Positions 15,272 through 23,521 of a stretch of DNA of 53,609 nucleotides are shown piece after piece. Numbering within the stretch: the first letter of the stretch is position 1; the number at the start of each line of letters is the position of its first letter. Origin of the DNA: Candidatus Microgenomates bacterium (GTDB lineage: Bacteria; Patescibacteriota; Microgenomatia; Levybacterales; UBA12049); assembly GCA_025451195.1 (NCBI GenBank), contig JANWKV010000033.1, forward strand, positions 1 through 53,609. The letters run 5' to 3'. Both the position numbers and the translations under genes were made by a program. The notes under the pieces were generated by a model. It had not been told where the DNA came from and did not search any database. It was given only the letters and a program-made list of their open reading frames with translations.

Positions 15272-17053
15272 ATGAAGAATAACAAAAATTGTGACTGCGA
15301 ACATTGTGCATGTGATGATTCCGGAGAATCATCAGACACTTCTTTGCTCCGTCAAAAAAGCGCAACTCTCACAGGTAATCAGGAAGATAAAAAAAATTGG
15401 GCAAAAAGGGCTCCTGCCAGGGCGATGATGCGGGGCGTTGGTTTTAAAGACGAAGATTTTAAAAAGCCTCTTGTAACTCTTGCCGTCCCTTATACAAACA
15501 TAACTCCTTGTAATGGCCATATAAGAGAATTGGGTGATATCTGTTTTGAGGAAATAGAAAAAAACGGGGGAAAACCCATTATATTTGGTACACCTGTTAT
15601 TTCCGACGGGGAAACAATGGGAACAGAAGGAATGAAATATTCTTTGGTCTCCCGAGAGCTTATTGCGGATTGTATTGAAGCAATGCATGAAGGATACATG
15701 GCCGATGGAATTTTAACGCTTAGCGGTTGTGATAAAACAATTCCTGCCGCACTTATTCCTTTGGCGCGAAATAATAGCATTGGTCTTACTTTATACGGAG
15801 GAACAATTTTGCCTGGAAAACTGCACGGAAAAGATTTAACTGTCGTAAGTATTTTTGAAGCGGTTGGCCAGCATGCCGCGGGTAAAATTGATGACAAAGA
15901 GTTGTACGATGTTGAATGTAATAGTTGTCCTGGTAATGGAAGTTGTGGGGGAATGTATACCGCAAACACAATGGCACTGGCAATTGAAGCAATGGGAATG
16001 AGTATTCCAGGGAGTTCGAGTAACCCCGCGGTTGATACTCAAAATAAAGTATCCGCCTACAAAAGATTGGATTGCATAGATTCTGTTAAGGCTTTGTTTA
16101 ATTTATTAAAAAGAGGAATCCATGCTCGGGATATTATGACCCGCGAAGCATTCGAGAATGCAATCACAATTATTATGGCTTTAAACGGATCAACAAACGC
16201 GATACTGCATTTACTTTCTCTTGCGCATGAAGCCAAGGTTAAATTATCTATAGATGATTTTGAAAGAATTGCCGCTAGAGTTCCGTTAATTGGAGATTTT
16301 AAACCATCTGGTAAATATGTTATGGAGGATTTATTTAAAATAGGAGGCAGTAAAATGGTTTTCAAACTTTTACTGGACGCTAGACTTTTGCATGGAGATT
16401 GTTTGACAGTAACCGGCAAAACATTGGCAGAAAACCTAAAAGACGCTCCGAGTTTTCCTAAAAACCAGGATATTATTTATACGCTTGAAAAACCCTTAGC
16501 ACCTCCTGAACATCATTTGATAATAATGAGGGGAAATTTGGCGCCAGATGGGGCGGTTATGAAACTATCCGGTAAAGAAATAGAAGTGCATAATGGCAAC
16601 GCACGCGTTTTTGAATCGGAAGAAAATGCACTTGACGCAATCTTGCAAGGAAAAATTAATAAAGGAGATGTTATTATCATCCGTTACGAAGGGCCAAAGG
16701 GAGGCCCTGGTATGCGGGAAATGTTGTCACCATCTTCTGCTTTAATGGGGGCAGGTCTTGGTAAAGATGTTGCGCTTATTACAGACGGCAGGTTTAGCGG
16801 CGGAACACACGGATTTATGATTGGGCATGTGACACCTGAGGCACAAGACGGAGGGGTTATAGCAGTTGTAGAAGAAGGAGATAAGATTGAAATCAGCAGG
16901 TCAAAACGTACAATAAATGTTTTACTCTCCGAAGAAGAAATTGCAAACAGGCTTTCCAAATGGAAGGCGCCAGAACCAAGGTATAAAAGGGGAATATTGG
17001 CAAAATACGCAAAACTTGTAAGCAGTGCATCTAAAGGTGCGGTAACTTCATAA
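15272..17053 (+). CDS. ilvD: Dihydroxy-acid dehydratase IlvD
   Basis: An Fe-S enzyme that dehydrates dihydroxy acids to the 2-oxo acids of Val and Ile. Cluster ligands are visible as TPCNGH (C80), SGCDKT (C153) and GNGSCGGMYTANTM (C225). The C-terminal YEGPKGGPGMREML and DGRFSGGTHG segments are typical. The 593 residues exceed the usual ~560 because of an N-terminal extension carrying CDCEHCACDD, four cysteines in eight residues, not part of the standard fold. It follows ilvA by 28 bases under the same attenuator. Confidence 0.95.
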   Translation: MKNNKNCDCEHCACDDSGESSDTSLLRQKSATLTGNQEDKKNWAKRAPARAMMRGVGFKDEDFKKPLVTLAVPYTNITPCNGHIRELGDICFEEIEKNGGKPIIFGTPVISDGETMGTEGMKYSLVSRELIADCIEAMHEGYMADGILTLSGCDKTIPAALIPLARNNSIGLTLYGGTILPGKLHGKDLTVVSIFEAVGQHAAGKIDDKELYDVECNSCPGNGSCGGMYTANTMALAIEAMGMSIPGSSSNPAVDTQNKVSAYKRLDCIDSVKALFNLLKRGIHARDIMTREAFENAITIIMALNGSTNAILHLLSLAHEAKVKLSIDDFERIAARVPLIGDFKPSGKYVMEDLFKIGGSKMVFKLLLDARLLHGDCLTVTGKTLAENLKDAPSFPKNQDIIYTLEKPLAPPEHHLIIMRGNLAPDGAVMKLSGKEIEVHNGNARVFESEENALDAILQGKINKGDVIIIRYEGPKGGPGMREMLSPSSALMGAGLGKDVALITDGRFSGGTHGFMIGHVTPEAQDGGVIAVVEEGDKIEISRSKRTINVLLSEEEIANRLSKWKAPEPRYKRGILAKYAKLVSSASKGAVTS

Positions 17054-17106
17054 ATTATTCTTCGAACGAAGCGAGAAGTTCTCTCTTTGCTCGAACAATA
17101 AAATTT
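17052..17106. repeat. Imperfect palindromic element after ilvD
   Basis: The gap between ilvD and the ABC gene is filled by an imperfect palindrome: ttattcttcgaacgaagcg on the left matches the reverse complement of the right half (ttattgttcgagcaaagag) at most positions. There is no U-tract, so it is not a simple terminator. It resembles a decaying small repeat element. Confidence 0.5.
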
Positions 17107-17925
17107 ATGTCACTTATTTCCTGCAAAAATCTTACTCTTGAATTATCAGGCAAAACTCTTCTTAAAAATATCTCATTTGAATTGTTAGAAAGTGAAGATT
17201 TGGTTGTTTTTGGGCCAAATGGAGCAGGGAAAACGCTTTTACTAACTATTCTTTCCGGAAATTTAGAGCCGACCGAGGGAACCGTAGAAGTTTTTGGAAA
17301 AAATATTTATGCCAAAGACAGCCATGAAGTGAAGAAAAAAATAGGCTTTGTTAGCCCTAAGCTTTTTGAAGATTACGATTTTGAAAGTAAAGTTACAGAT
17401 ATTGTAATGTCGGGGTTCTTCGGTTCAATAGGGATTGCAAGTGACCCGACAAAAAATAACAATAAAATTGTTAGGGAATATATTAATAGAGTTATTCAGG
17501 AGAAATACAAAGGGAATGATATTGCTTTTGAGCTTTTGGAAAAATTGCATGTAACCTACCTTAGGGATAAAATATTTGGGCATTTGTCATATGGAGAAAA
17601 GGTTAGAGTTTTAATTGCGCGTTCTTTAATTAACAATCCGCCTCTTCTTATTTTAGACGAGCCGACAACCGGTTTGGATTTACAAATGAGAGGGGAATTT
17701 TACGGCGTTGTGGAAGAGCTCTCAAAATCATCCGAAATCATTTATGTAACACACCACTTGGAAGAAATTTTGCCGGAATTTTCAAAAATTTTAATGCTTA
17801 AAAAAGGAGAAATTTTTGGATTTGACACAAAAGAAAAACTATTAACAAATGAAAATCTTTCAAATCTTTTGGATGTTAAAATAAATGTGCATGAAAAAGA
17901 TGGCCGCTACTTGGCTTGGTTTTAA
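17107..17925 (+). CDS. ABC-type ATPase, ModF-like single domain
   Basis: A 272-residue nucleotide-binding domain with Walker A GPNGAGKT, signature LSYGEKVRV, Walker B LLILDEPTTGLD and switch histidine VTHH. No permease gene is nearby, so it may be a soluble ATPase or work with distant membrane parts. It resembles the second half of the 18320 protein (both have VLSGFF/VMSGFFGSIG-type linkers), suggesting the two share ancestry. ridA lies between them. Confidence 0.85.
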   Translation: MSLISCKNLTLELSGKTLLKNISFELLESEDLVVFGPNGAGKTLLLTILSGNLEPTEGTVEVFGKNIYAKDSHEVKKKIGFVSPKLFEDYDFESKVTDIVMSGFFGSIGIASDPTKNNNKIVREYINRVIQEKYKGNDIAFELLEKLHVTYLRDKIFGHLSYGEKVRVLIARSLINNPPLLILDEPTTGLDLQMRGEFYGVVEELSKSSEIIYVTHHLEEILPEFSKILMLKKGEIFGFDTKEKLLTNENLSNLLDVKINVHEKDGRYLAWF

Positions 17926-17945
17926 AACAGTGATAAAATAGATTT

Positions 17946-18323
17946 ATGAAATACATTCAATCAGATAAAGCACCGGCTGCAGTTGGACCGTACTCACAAG
18001 CAGTCGAGGCTAACGGATTTATTTTTTGTGCCGGGCAAATTGGCATTGATCCAAAAACAAATCTACTTGCGGATGGAATTGAAAACCAAATTAAACAAAT
18101 TATGGCAAATATTTCTGCTGTTCTGGAAGCGGCAGGTTCGGATTTAACTAAAATTATAAAAACAACAATATTTATTACAAATATAGATGATTTTCCAAAA
18201 GTGAATGAAATTTACGGCCAGTACTTTACAGATCATAAACCGGCAAGGTCGACTGTGGATGTTGATAATCTTCCAAAGGGCGCACTTGTTGAAATAGAAG
18301 CAGTAGCTGTAGTTTCTGCATGA
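17946..18323 (+). CDS. ridA: RidA-family enamine/imine deaminase
   Basis: A 125-residue YjgF/RidA protein with VGPYSQAVEANGFIFCAGQIG, the conserved arginine in KPARSTV and the C-terminal LPKGALVEIEAVA. RidA hydrolyses the reactive enamine/imine intermediates released by PLP dehydratases such as IlvA, so its location downstream of ilvA-ilvD makes biochemical sense. TAAAAT at 17934-17939 ends six bases before the ATG, suggesting its own leaderless transcript. The end overlaps the next gene (ATGA). Confidence 0.93.
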   Translation: MKYIQSDKAPAAVGPYSQAVEANGFIFCAGQIGIDPKTNLLADGIENQIKQIMANISAVLEAAGSDLTKIIKTTIFITNIDDFPKVNEIYGQYFTDHKPARSTVDVDNLPKGALVEIEAVAVVSA

Positions 18324-19816
18324 GTTCTTCAAACATTTTAATCTCAGCAAATAATATTACAATCCGCCTTCGCGACCATTTTTTATTTAACAACACTTCC
18401 TGGAAATTAAAAAAGGGAGAGCAATGGTTAATTGTTGGGGAAAATGGCAGCGGTAAAACTACATTTGCAAAAGCGTTGAGCGGCCTGTTGCCTCTTAAAA
18501 CAGGGGAGATAATTCTTAATTTTATAAAAGGAAAGTATCCATATCCGCAGATAAATAAGGATAAAATTGCTTATGTTTCTTTTGACACCCAACAGCAGGT
18601 TCTTAAAAAAGACAGCTTAAAAAGGGATTTTGATGCGTTTGTTGGAATAGAAAGCATTGGCACAAAAGTGAGAGACTTTCTCGATAATGATGAAGATCTA
18701 ATGATTTATGATGAAAACTTCAGTATAAATAGTTTCCTTGAACGCGAGCTTGCAACTCTATCAACAGGGGAGATGAGAAAGGTTTTTCTGGTGAAGGCAA
18801 TAATGCAAGATCCGACCATCCTTATTTTAGATGAACCGTTTGACGGTTTGGATAAGTCTTCTAAAGAAGTTCTAATGAGAATGATAAAAAGAATAATGGA
18901 GAATGACACGAATATTATTCTTATTGTTCACAAATCAAATGAAATTCCGGAAGGAATAACACACATAATGGTGGTAAAAGATGGGCAAATAGTAAAGTCA
19001 GGTAGAAAAGAAGACATTTTTCAGAAAACTCAGCAAATCGGAAAACCAGAAAGTCAGAATGTCAGGAAATCTGATTTTTTGAAAATCAGACAATCAGACA
19101 ATCAAAAATTTCCGAATATTACGGAAAAAGAAACCCTCATAGACATGCAAAATGTTACGGTTAAATATGGCAACAAAATTGTTTTAGATAACATAACTTG
19201 GCAATTAAAAGACGGAGAAAATTGGGCGATTCTTGGTCAAAATGGTGCCGGAAAATCAACACTTCTACAGCTAATAACAGGAGATCATCAACAACGTTTT
19301 GCAAACAATATTTCAATATTTGGTAAAAAAAAAGATGAAGGTATATCTATTTGGGATATAAAAAAGGCGATTGGAATTGTGTCTGCGGATTTAATGCTTA
19401 AACATGTTTACGAAATGAAAGCAGAAAGCGTTGTTCTATCAGGATTTTTTGATTCAATAGGGCTTTATAAAACCGCGAATCCGGAACAAAAAAATAAAGC
19501 CGGGGAGTGGATTAATAATTTAGGAATTCAGGATCTGGTAAAGAAAAACTATCAACAACTTTCCTTCGGGCAAAAGCGGCTAATTCTTATTGCCCGTGCG
19601 GTTGTAAAGTCTCCCAAAATTCTTGTTTTAGACGAACCCTGCCATGGGTTGGATACCCAAAACCGTAAGAAAGTTTTGGACATGATTGAAGAAATTGGGA
19701 ATACTTCAACGAATCTACTTTTAGTAACCCATAATCCTGAAGAAATTGTTAATTCAATAACAAATGTTTTAGAATTGGAGAATGGGAAAGTAGTGAAGAA
19801 AGTACGGCTAAGATAG
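18320..19816 (+). CDS. Tandem-domain ABC ATPase, ModF-like
   Basis: A 498-residue protein with two ABC domains. Domain 1 has Walker A GENGSGKTT, signature LSTGEMRK and Walker B ILILDEPFDGLD. Domain 2 (from ~275) has GQNGAGKST, LSFGQKRL and ILVLDEPCHGLD. The pattern matches ModF/PhrA-type twin ATPases, whose role is poorly defined. The linker between the domains (about 236-270) is low-complexity and derived from short repeats. It is coupled to ridA by a 4-bp overlap. No membrane subunit is present here. Confidence 0.85.
   Translation: MSSSNILISANNITIRLRDHFLFNNTSWKLKKGEQWLIVGENGSGKTTFAKALSGLLPLKTGEIILNFIKGKYPYPQINKDKIAYVSFDTQQQVLKKDSLKRDFDAFVGIESIGTKVRDFLDNDEDLMIYDENFSINSFLERELATLSTGEMRKVFLVKAIMQDPTILILDEPFDGLDKSSKEVLMRMIKRIMENDTNIILIVHKSNEIPEGITHIMVVKDGQIVKSGRKEDIFQKTQQIGKPESQNVRKSDFLKIRQSDNQKFPNITEKETLIDMQNVTVKYGNKIVLDNITWQLKDGENWAILGQNGAGKSTLLQLITGDHQQRFANNISIFGKKKDEGISIWDIKKAIGIVSADLMLKHVYEMKAESVVLSGFFDSIGLYKTANPEQKNKAGEWINNLGIQDLVKKNYQQLSFGQKRLILIARAVVKSPKILVLDEPCHGLDTQNRKKVLDMIEEIGNTSTNLLLVTHNPEEIVNSITNVLELENGKVVKKVRLR
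19040..19106 (+). repeat. Short-repeat insertion in the ABC linker
   Basis: The linker DNA consists of near-repeats (cagaaagt, cagaatgt; aatcagac twice). It also holds a perfect 9-bp inverted repeat, tctgatttt (19070-19078) and aaaatcaga (19082-19090). It is translated in frame as an Asn/Gln/Lys/Ser-rich linker. This looks like an expanded or inserted repeat tolerated between domains. Confidence 0.55.
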
Positions 19817-19858
19817 CGGAATTGATTTATTTTATATCCTATATTATAATACTTTGCT

Positions 19859-20635
19859 ATGGCAAGGCCAGATATATCTAATTTTAGACAGTCTACTCAG
19901 GTAGAACTTGCAGGAAAGATAAACCGTTGCTTCATGCGTTCGGGACATCAGTTGCATCCTTTAGTTTTAAGGTCATTACAAAGAGTAGATAGAGCAGATT
20001 TTATTCCCGACGGTTTGGAAGAAGTTTCTATGTGGAGTGCTCATAAAAATAGAGTAATATCACTCGATTATCTAGCTTCCGGATCTTCAATGTCCCAACC
20101 ATCTCTTGTTGCTCAAATGATAGACGTTTTACAAATACCAGATGCGTTTAAGAAAAAAAAAGTTTCTGTCTTGGAAATAGGAACAGGATCAGGTTATAAC
20201 GCTGCGCTTATCTCCTCAATGAGCAAGAAGATTCATGTTGATACAGTTGATATTCACGATAATATTGTTGATCATGCAAGATCAAAGCTTGGTGGATACA
20301 AGAATGTCACGGTTTACAAAGGAGATAGAAATACAATTGGGATTCCTGGGAAAAAATTTGATTTTATTATTGTTACAGCATCCGTAAGTGAAATTCCACC
20401 AAGTTTAATAATCGACCAATTAGAAGTGGGGGGTAGAATGATTATTCCGGTATCAGTTGATCAAATTGCGCCAGGGTTTGAAGAATTACAGCTTGTTGAG
20501 AAGCTTTCGGAGTCAAATTTTAGAATACAAAAGCTTGGTTATGTTAGTTTCCTCCCGGTTATAAGTACAGATAGGGGAGGTTGGCTTCCAACTTTTGGAG
20601 ACAGGTTTTTACCCTCAAGGAGACAACAAGCGTAA
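19859..20635 (+). CDS. pcm: Protein-L-isoaspartate O-methyltransferase-like
   Basis: A 258-residue SAM-dependent methyltransferase of the PCMT family, which repairs isoaspartyl residues in aged proteins. Visible are the substrate-side SMSQPSLVAQMIDVL, the SAM motif VLEIGTGSGYNAALI, the acidic ribose-binding strand TVDIHD, and the motif VGGRMIIPVS. The C-terminus is about 30 residues longer than in E. coli Pcm. TATAAT at 19845-19850 lies eight bases before the ATG. Confidence 0.88.
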   Translation: MARPDISNFRQSTQVELAGKINRCFMRSGHQLHPLVLRSLQRVDRADFIPDGLEEVSMWSAHKNRVISLDYLASGSSMSQPSLVAQMIDVLQIPDAFKKKKVSVLEIGTGSGYNAALISSMSKKIHVDTVDIHDNIVDHARSKLGGYKNVTVYKGDRNTIGIPGKKFDFIIVTASVSEIPPSLIIDQLEVGGRMIIPVSVDQIAPGFEELQLVEKLSESNFRIQKLGYVSFLPVISTDRGGWLPTFGDRFLPSRRQQA

Positions 20636-20652
20636 TTTGTTACAATAGCAAA

Positions 20653-21738
20653 GTGAAACTTGCAAAAAAAATTTTTTCAATAATTCAAGGCGCATCACCA
20701 TCTCTTAAAAAAAGACTTTTTTGGATTTTTGTTTTTTTAATTTCTTTCAATTTAATAGTTTGGATAATAACTTTTTTTCTTTGGCAAAAATTTCCTGTTT
20801 TTCTGGGTTTGGTTGTTCTTTCATATGGCTTAGGTTTAAGGCACGGGGTCGATGCAGACCATATCGCGGCAATAGATAATACAACCAGAAAGCTTATGAG
20901 TGAGGGAAAAAAGCCTGTTGGTGTTGGATTGTTTTTTTCATTAGGGCATTCAACAATAGTTATTCTTCTTTCGTTACTTCTTGGAGTATCTGCCGCGTAT
21001 ATAAAAAACAATATTACATTTTTAGAAGGTACTGGGGCGATTGTCGGCACACTTATTTCCAGTCTTTTTCTTTTGACAATTGGTTTAATAAACCTCAGTA
21101 CGCTTGTGAATATTTTTAAAGTATGGAAAAAAGTGATATCCGGGCAAAAAAAGAATGACGCCAAAGTACATGACCATTTGCAGCAATTTGGAATTCTAAC
21201 AAAATTATTAAAGCCGGTTTTGAAGGTAGTTACAAAATCATGGCATATGTATATTGTGGGACTCTTATTTGGTCTTGGTTTTGATACCGCAACAGAAGTT
21301 GGTCTTTTGAGTATTACCGCTATTTCTGCCAACAAGGGAATTCCTCTTTGGGAAATAATGATTTTGCCAATGGCATTTACAGCAGGAATGTCTCTTATTG
21401 ACAGTTTGGATGGAATTTTAATGCTTGGTGCATACGGTTGGGCATATGTAAAGCCAATCAGAAAACTTTATTACAACCTTAATATAACATTGATATCTGT
21501 GATAATAGCTCTTATTATCGGGGGAATAGAAGTTTTGCAGGTTATATCCTCTTACTTCAAAATCAATAATGTAATATTTAATCTTATCAAAAATGTTGAT
21601 TTTGCAAAGCTGGGATATATTATTATCTTTGCTTTTATATTAAGTTGGGGATTGTCTTTTTTAATTTACAAAACAAAGAGGTACGATCTTCTCGACAAAA
21701 ATAACGGCTCATCTCAGACAAAATACTCCAAAACGTAG
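20653..21738 (+). CDS. Nickel/cobalt permease of the HoxN/NixA (NiCoT) family
   Basis: An inner-membrane permease with about eight helices. The signature RHGVDADHIAAID (H64-x4-D-H) is the metal-selecting motif of NiCoT. SLGHSTIV and LFGLGFDTATEV are further family motifs. I moved the start from 20581 to the GTG at 20653. TACAAT at 20641-20646 ends six bases before it, and the upstream codons lie within pcm. The length is then 361 residues. The target could be nickel or cobalt; no Ni or B12 enzyme is nearby. The tail overlaps the next gene by 25 bp. Confidence 0.88.
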   Translation: MKLAKKIFSIIQGASPSLKKRLFWIFVFLISFNLIVWIITFFLWQKFPVFLGLVVLSYGLGLRHGVDADHIAAIDNTTRKLMSEGKKPVGVGLFFSLGHSTIVILLSLLLGVSAAYIKNNITFLEGTGAIVGTLISSLFLLTIGLINLSTLVNIFKVWKKVISGQKKNDAKVHDHLQQFGILTKLLKPVLKVVTKSWHMYIVGLLFGLGFDTATEVGLLSITAISANKGIPLWEIMILPMAFTAGMSLIDSLDGILMLGAYGWAYVKPIRKLYYNLNITLISVIIALIIGGIEVLQVISSYFKINNVIFNLIKNVDFAKLGYIIIFAFILSWGLSFLIYKTKRYDLLDKNNGSSQTKYSKT

Positions 21739-22139
21739 AAAGAAATTCCGGAAATTATTGCCAACAGCCAAAAAAATATAAACGTGAATGTTATCACTCT
21801 GTGCTCTTTAAAATAATTCACTCCTTTTTTGTATTTTCTCCAGGCAGTAATCATAAAAGCAATCAGCAGTATAAACATAATAAGTGAAGTTATTCCATGA
21901 AGTGCGCCAAGCCAAATGTAAGGGTCAAGTTTATTTAACACTTGCTTATGCTGTGTTGCTCTTGTTGCCATATAGCTTACGTTAAAAAGAGTTTCATAAA
22001 TTAGGGCAAAAAAGGTTGTTTTAACAGGGAATTTATTTTTTTTGTAGCCTGAGTAAAATATGTACAGAATTAAACTGGTTATTATTATTTCTGTACAGAG
22101 AGTAATCGTACTGTAAAGCGGAGCATCAGGGAGTTTCAT
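21714..22139 (-). CDS. Four-helix membrane protein, unknown
   Basis: A 141-residue protein with four hydrophobic segments (about 8-30, 40-56, 75-98 and 115-138). The third helix begins LHGITSLIMFIL and there are scattered histidines, loosely reminiscent of DUF420-type haem-associated membrane proteins, but the match is too weak to name it. It may be co-transcribed with mgtC, which ends two bases before it on the same strand (mgtC is upstream). Confidence 0.65.
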   Translation of the reverse strand: MKLPDAPLYSTITLCTEIIITSLILYIFYSGYKKNKFPVKTTFFALIYETLFNVSYMATRATQHKQVLNKLDPYIWLGALHGITSLIMFILLIAFMITAWRKYKKGVNYFKEHRVITFTFIFFWLLAIISGISFYVLEYFV

Positions 22140-22140
22140 A

Positions 22141-22794
22141 TTAATCTTCTATTTCTTCCAAATTATGGGAAATCTTTTTCTCGTCAAGCTCATTTCTGAA
22201 TATTTTAATTTTTTTATCTGTTGTAAAAATTGTAAAAACAACATGGCCATCGTGCGATTCATCTGCGTGGTATTTTATAAAATTGTTCTGCATAATTTTT
22301 TCCGCATCAAAGCCTAATTTTTTTGGAATATCCAGCGTAAAAGTATTTGTTTTTAATCCCAAAGAGCCTTTAAATGCTGCAATCGGTTCCAAAAGCAAAA
22401 TAAAAAGTGTTGCTAAAATTGATGATGCATAAAAGCCAGACCCAATGCCGATTCCAATTGCTGCCGTTAGCCAAAGAGTTGCCGCGGTTGTGACACCGTT
22501 TATGCGGTTAGTGGTTTTTAAAATGACTCCTGCACCAACAAAACCTATTCCTGTTACAATTTGGGCCATAAGTTGTTCGGGTTGTGGATTAAGTGTTGGG
22601 AAAATTGTTGCCAAATGGATAGAAATTCCGGCAAGAAGGGCAGATCCAACACAAATTAGCATTTGGGTGCGCATGCCGGCAGGTTTGCCGCTGCGATCTC
22701 TCTCGTAGCCAATTACAAGGCCAATAAAAAAAGCTATGATTAGTTTTACGAGAAGTGCCTGTTCAAAAAGCGGGACTATAGAATTAGGGAACAT
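22141..22794 (-). CDS. MgtC/SapB family membrane protein
   Basis: A 217-residue protein. The N-terminal ~140 residues form four to five helices with family motifs GLVIGYERDRSGKPAGMRT, VTGIGFVGAGVILK and GVTTAATLW. A C-terminal cytoplasmic domain (about 150-217) resembles the ACT-like domain of MgtC. Members are tied to magnesium limitation or acid stress and modulate other transporters rather than carry Mg2+ themselves. Confidence 0.88.
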   Translation of the reverse strand: MFPNSIVPLFEQALLVKLIIAFFIGLVIGYERDRSGKPAGMRTQMLICVGSALLAGISIHLATIFPTLNPQPEQLMAQIVTGIGFVGAGVILKTTNRINGVTTAATLWLTAAIGIGIGSGFYASSILATLFILLLEPIAAFKGSLGLKTNTFTLDIPKKLGFDAEKIMQNNFIKYHADESHDGHVVFTIFTTDKKIKIFRNELDEKKISHNLEEIED

Positions 22795-22865
22795 ATATCT
22801 AGAATAACTAACAATTTAATAAATCTCAAGGGATGGATTAATGAAAGAGCGGAAAGATCAGTAGA

Positions 22866-22893
22866 AGGGGAGAGAATCGATTCCCAGAGGTTT
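22866..22893 (-). pseudogene. Possible degenerate tRNA T-arm remnant
   Basis: Read on the minus strand the segment contains TGGGAATCGATTCTC, resembling a T-arm with an altered loop, followed by a C-rich stretch like an acceptor 3' strand. No 5' half is present. It lies 3' of a better tRNA remnant on the same strand. Confidence 0.25.
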
Positions 22894-22958
22894 TGTCCCA
22901 GAAGTATCTTAGCAGGGTTGTCAGGATTCGAACCCGAAAAAGCTGCTTTGTCCCAGAA
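22892..22958 (-). repeat. 12-bp direct repeats around a tRNA 3' remnant
   Basis: TTTGTCCCAGAA occurs at 22892-22903 and 22947-22958, 55 bases apart, bracketing the tRNA 3'-half remnant at 22913-22942. The arrangement is what a duplication or a collapsed integration site would leave. Confidence 0.55.
22913..22942 (-). pseudogene. tRNA 3'-half remnant
   Basis: On the minus strand this reads TCGGGTTCGAATCCTGA, a good T-arm with the canonical TTCGAAT loop, followed by CAACCCTG, which looks like an acceptor 3' strand plus discriminator. Only 53 bases separate it from the tRNA-Trp gene, too few for a whole tRNA, and no matching AGGGTTG 5' strand exists. It is a partial gene. Confidence 0.5.
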
Positions 22959-22965
22959 ATTCTTG

Positions 22966-23036
22966 CAGGGGCGGAGTGAATCGAACACTCAGTTGCGGTT
23001 TTGGAGACCGCTGGTTTACCGTTAACCGACGCCCCC
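22966..23036 (-). tRNA. tRNA-Trp (anticodon CCA)
   Basis: Folds as a standard tRNA on the minus strand: acceptor GGGGGCG/CGCCCCT with one G-U pair, D-arm GGTTAACGGTAAACC, anticodon stem-loop GCGGT-CTCCAAA-ACCGC giving CCA, T-arm GAGTG-TTCGATT-CACTC, and discriminator G as expected for Trp. The CCA end is not encoded. Confidence 0.9.
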
Positions 23037-23117
23037 TGGTTAAATCCCAATAATTATACGTCATTTAACGCTTAATTGGAAATCAAAAAATCTTGATTTG
23101 TTTAATAAAACAGGGGA

Positions 23118-23294
23118 TTATTTTAACTTTTCTGTCTCTTTGTGTTCGGTTACTTTTTTACAATGCTTACAATATTTTTTAAGCAATAATTTTTCCTCTG
23201 TGTTTATTTTGTTTCTCTGAGAAATATAATTCCTGTTTTTGCATACTTTGCAAACCAAGCCAACTTTGATTCTGTGCTCTGATTTTTTAGGCAT
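23118..23294 (-). CDS. rpmG: Ribosomal protein bL33
   Basis: A 58-residue protein missed by the ORF track. It reads MPKKSEHRIKVGLVCKVCKN at the start and has two CxxC pairs (C15/C18 and C42/C45), so it is the zinc-binding C+ form of bL33. KNRNYISQRNK is the typical core. A strong Shine-Dalgarno, aaggagg, lies before the ATG, one of the few clear ones in the window. Confidence 0.93.
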   Translation of the reverse strand: MPKKSEHRIKVGLVCKVCKNRNYISQRNKINTEEKLLLKKYCKHCKKVTEHKETEKLK

Positions 23295-23423
23295 TTTTTA
23301 GTCCTCCTTCCTTTCTAGAGCATTATTATAACATGATTGTCTAAAGAATTGAAGCTAGAATCTTTATATTGTACTTGCTCATACAGGCTTTGGTTTGATA
23401 AAATCAAATATACATTTCTATCC

Positions 23424-23474
23424 GCCGTCTTAGCTCAGTGGTAGACGCCGTAGGCGGCTGCTTGTAAACAGCAG
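23424..23474 (+). pseudogene. Decayed tRNA-Thr copy
   Basis: GCCGTCTTAGCTCAGTGGTAGA is identical to the first 22 bases of the intact tRNA-Thr at 23522. It is followed by a GC-rich insertion (cgccgtaggcgg) and then TTGTAAACAGCAG, identical to the anticodon region. The T-arm and acceptor 3' strand are missing. It is a broken duplicate 98 bases upstream of the real gene. Confidence 0.75.
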
Positions 23475-23521
23475 TAATAAAATGGCGTCCAGTTAGGCTA
23501 AACAATAAATAGAGATATATT

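Noticed and set aside
15332-16959. Several minus-strand ORFs opposite ilvD
   Set aside because: They mirror the codon bias of ilvD, lack start signals and show no recognisable protein pattern.
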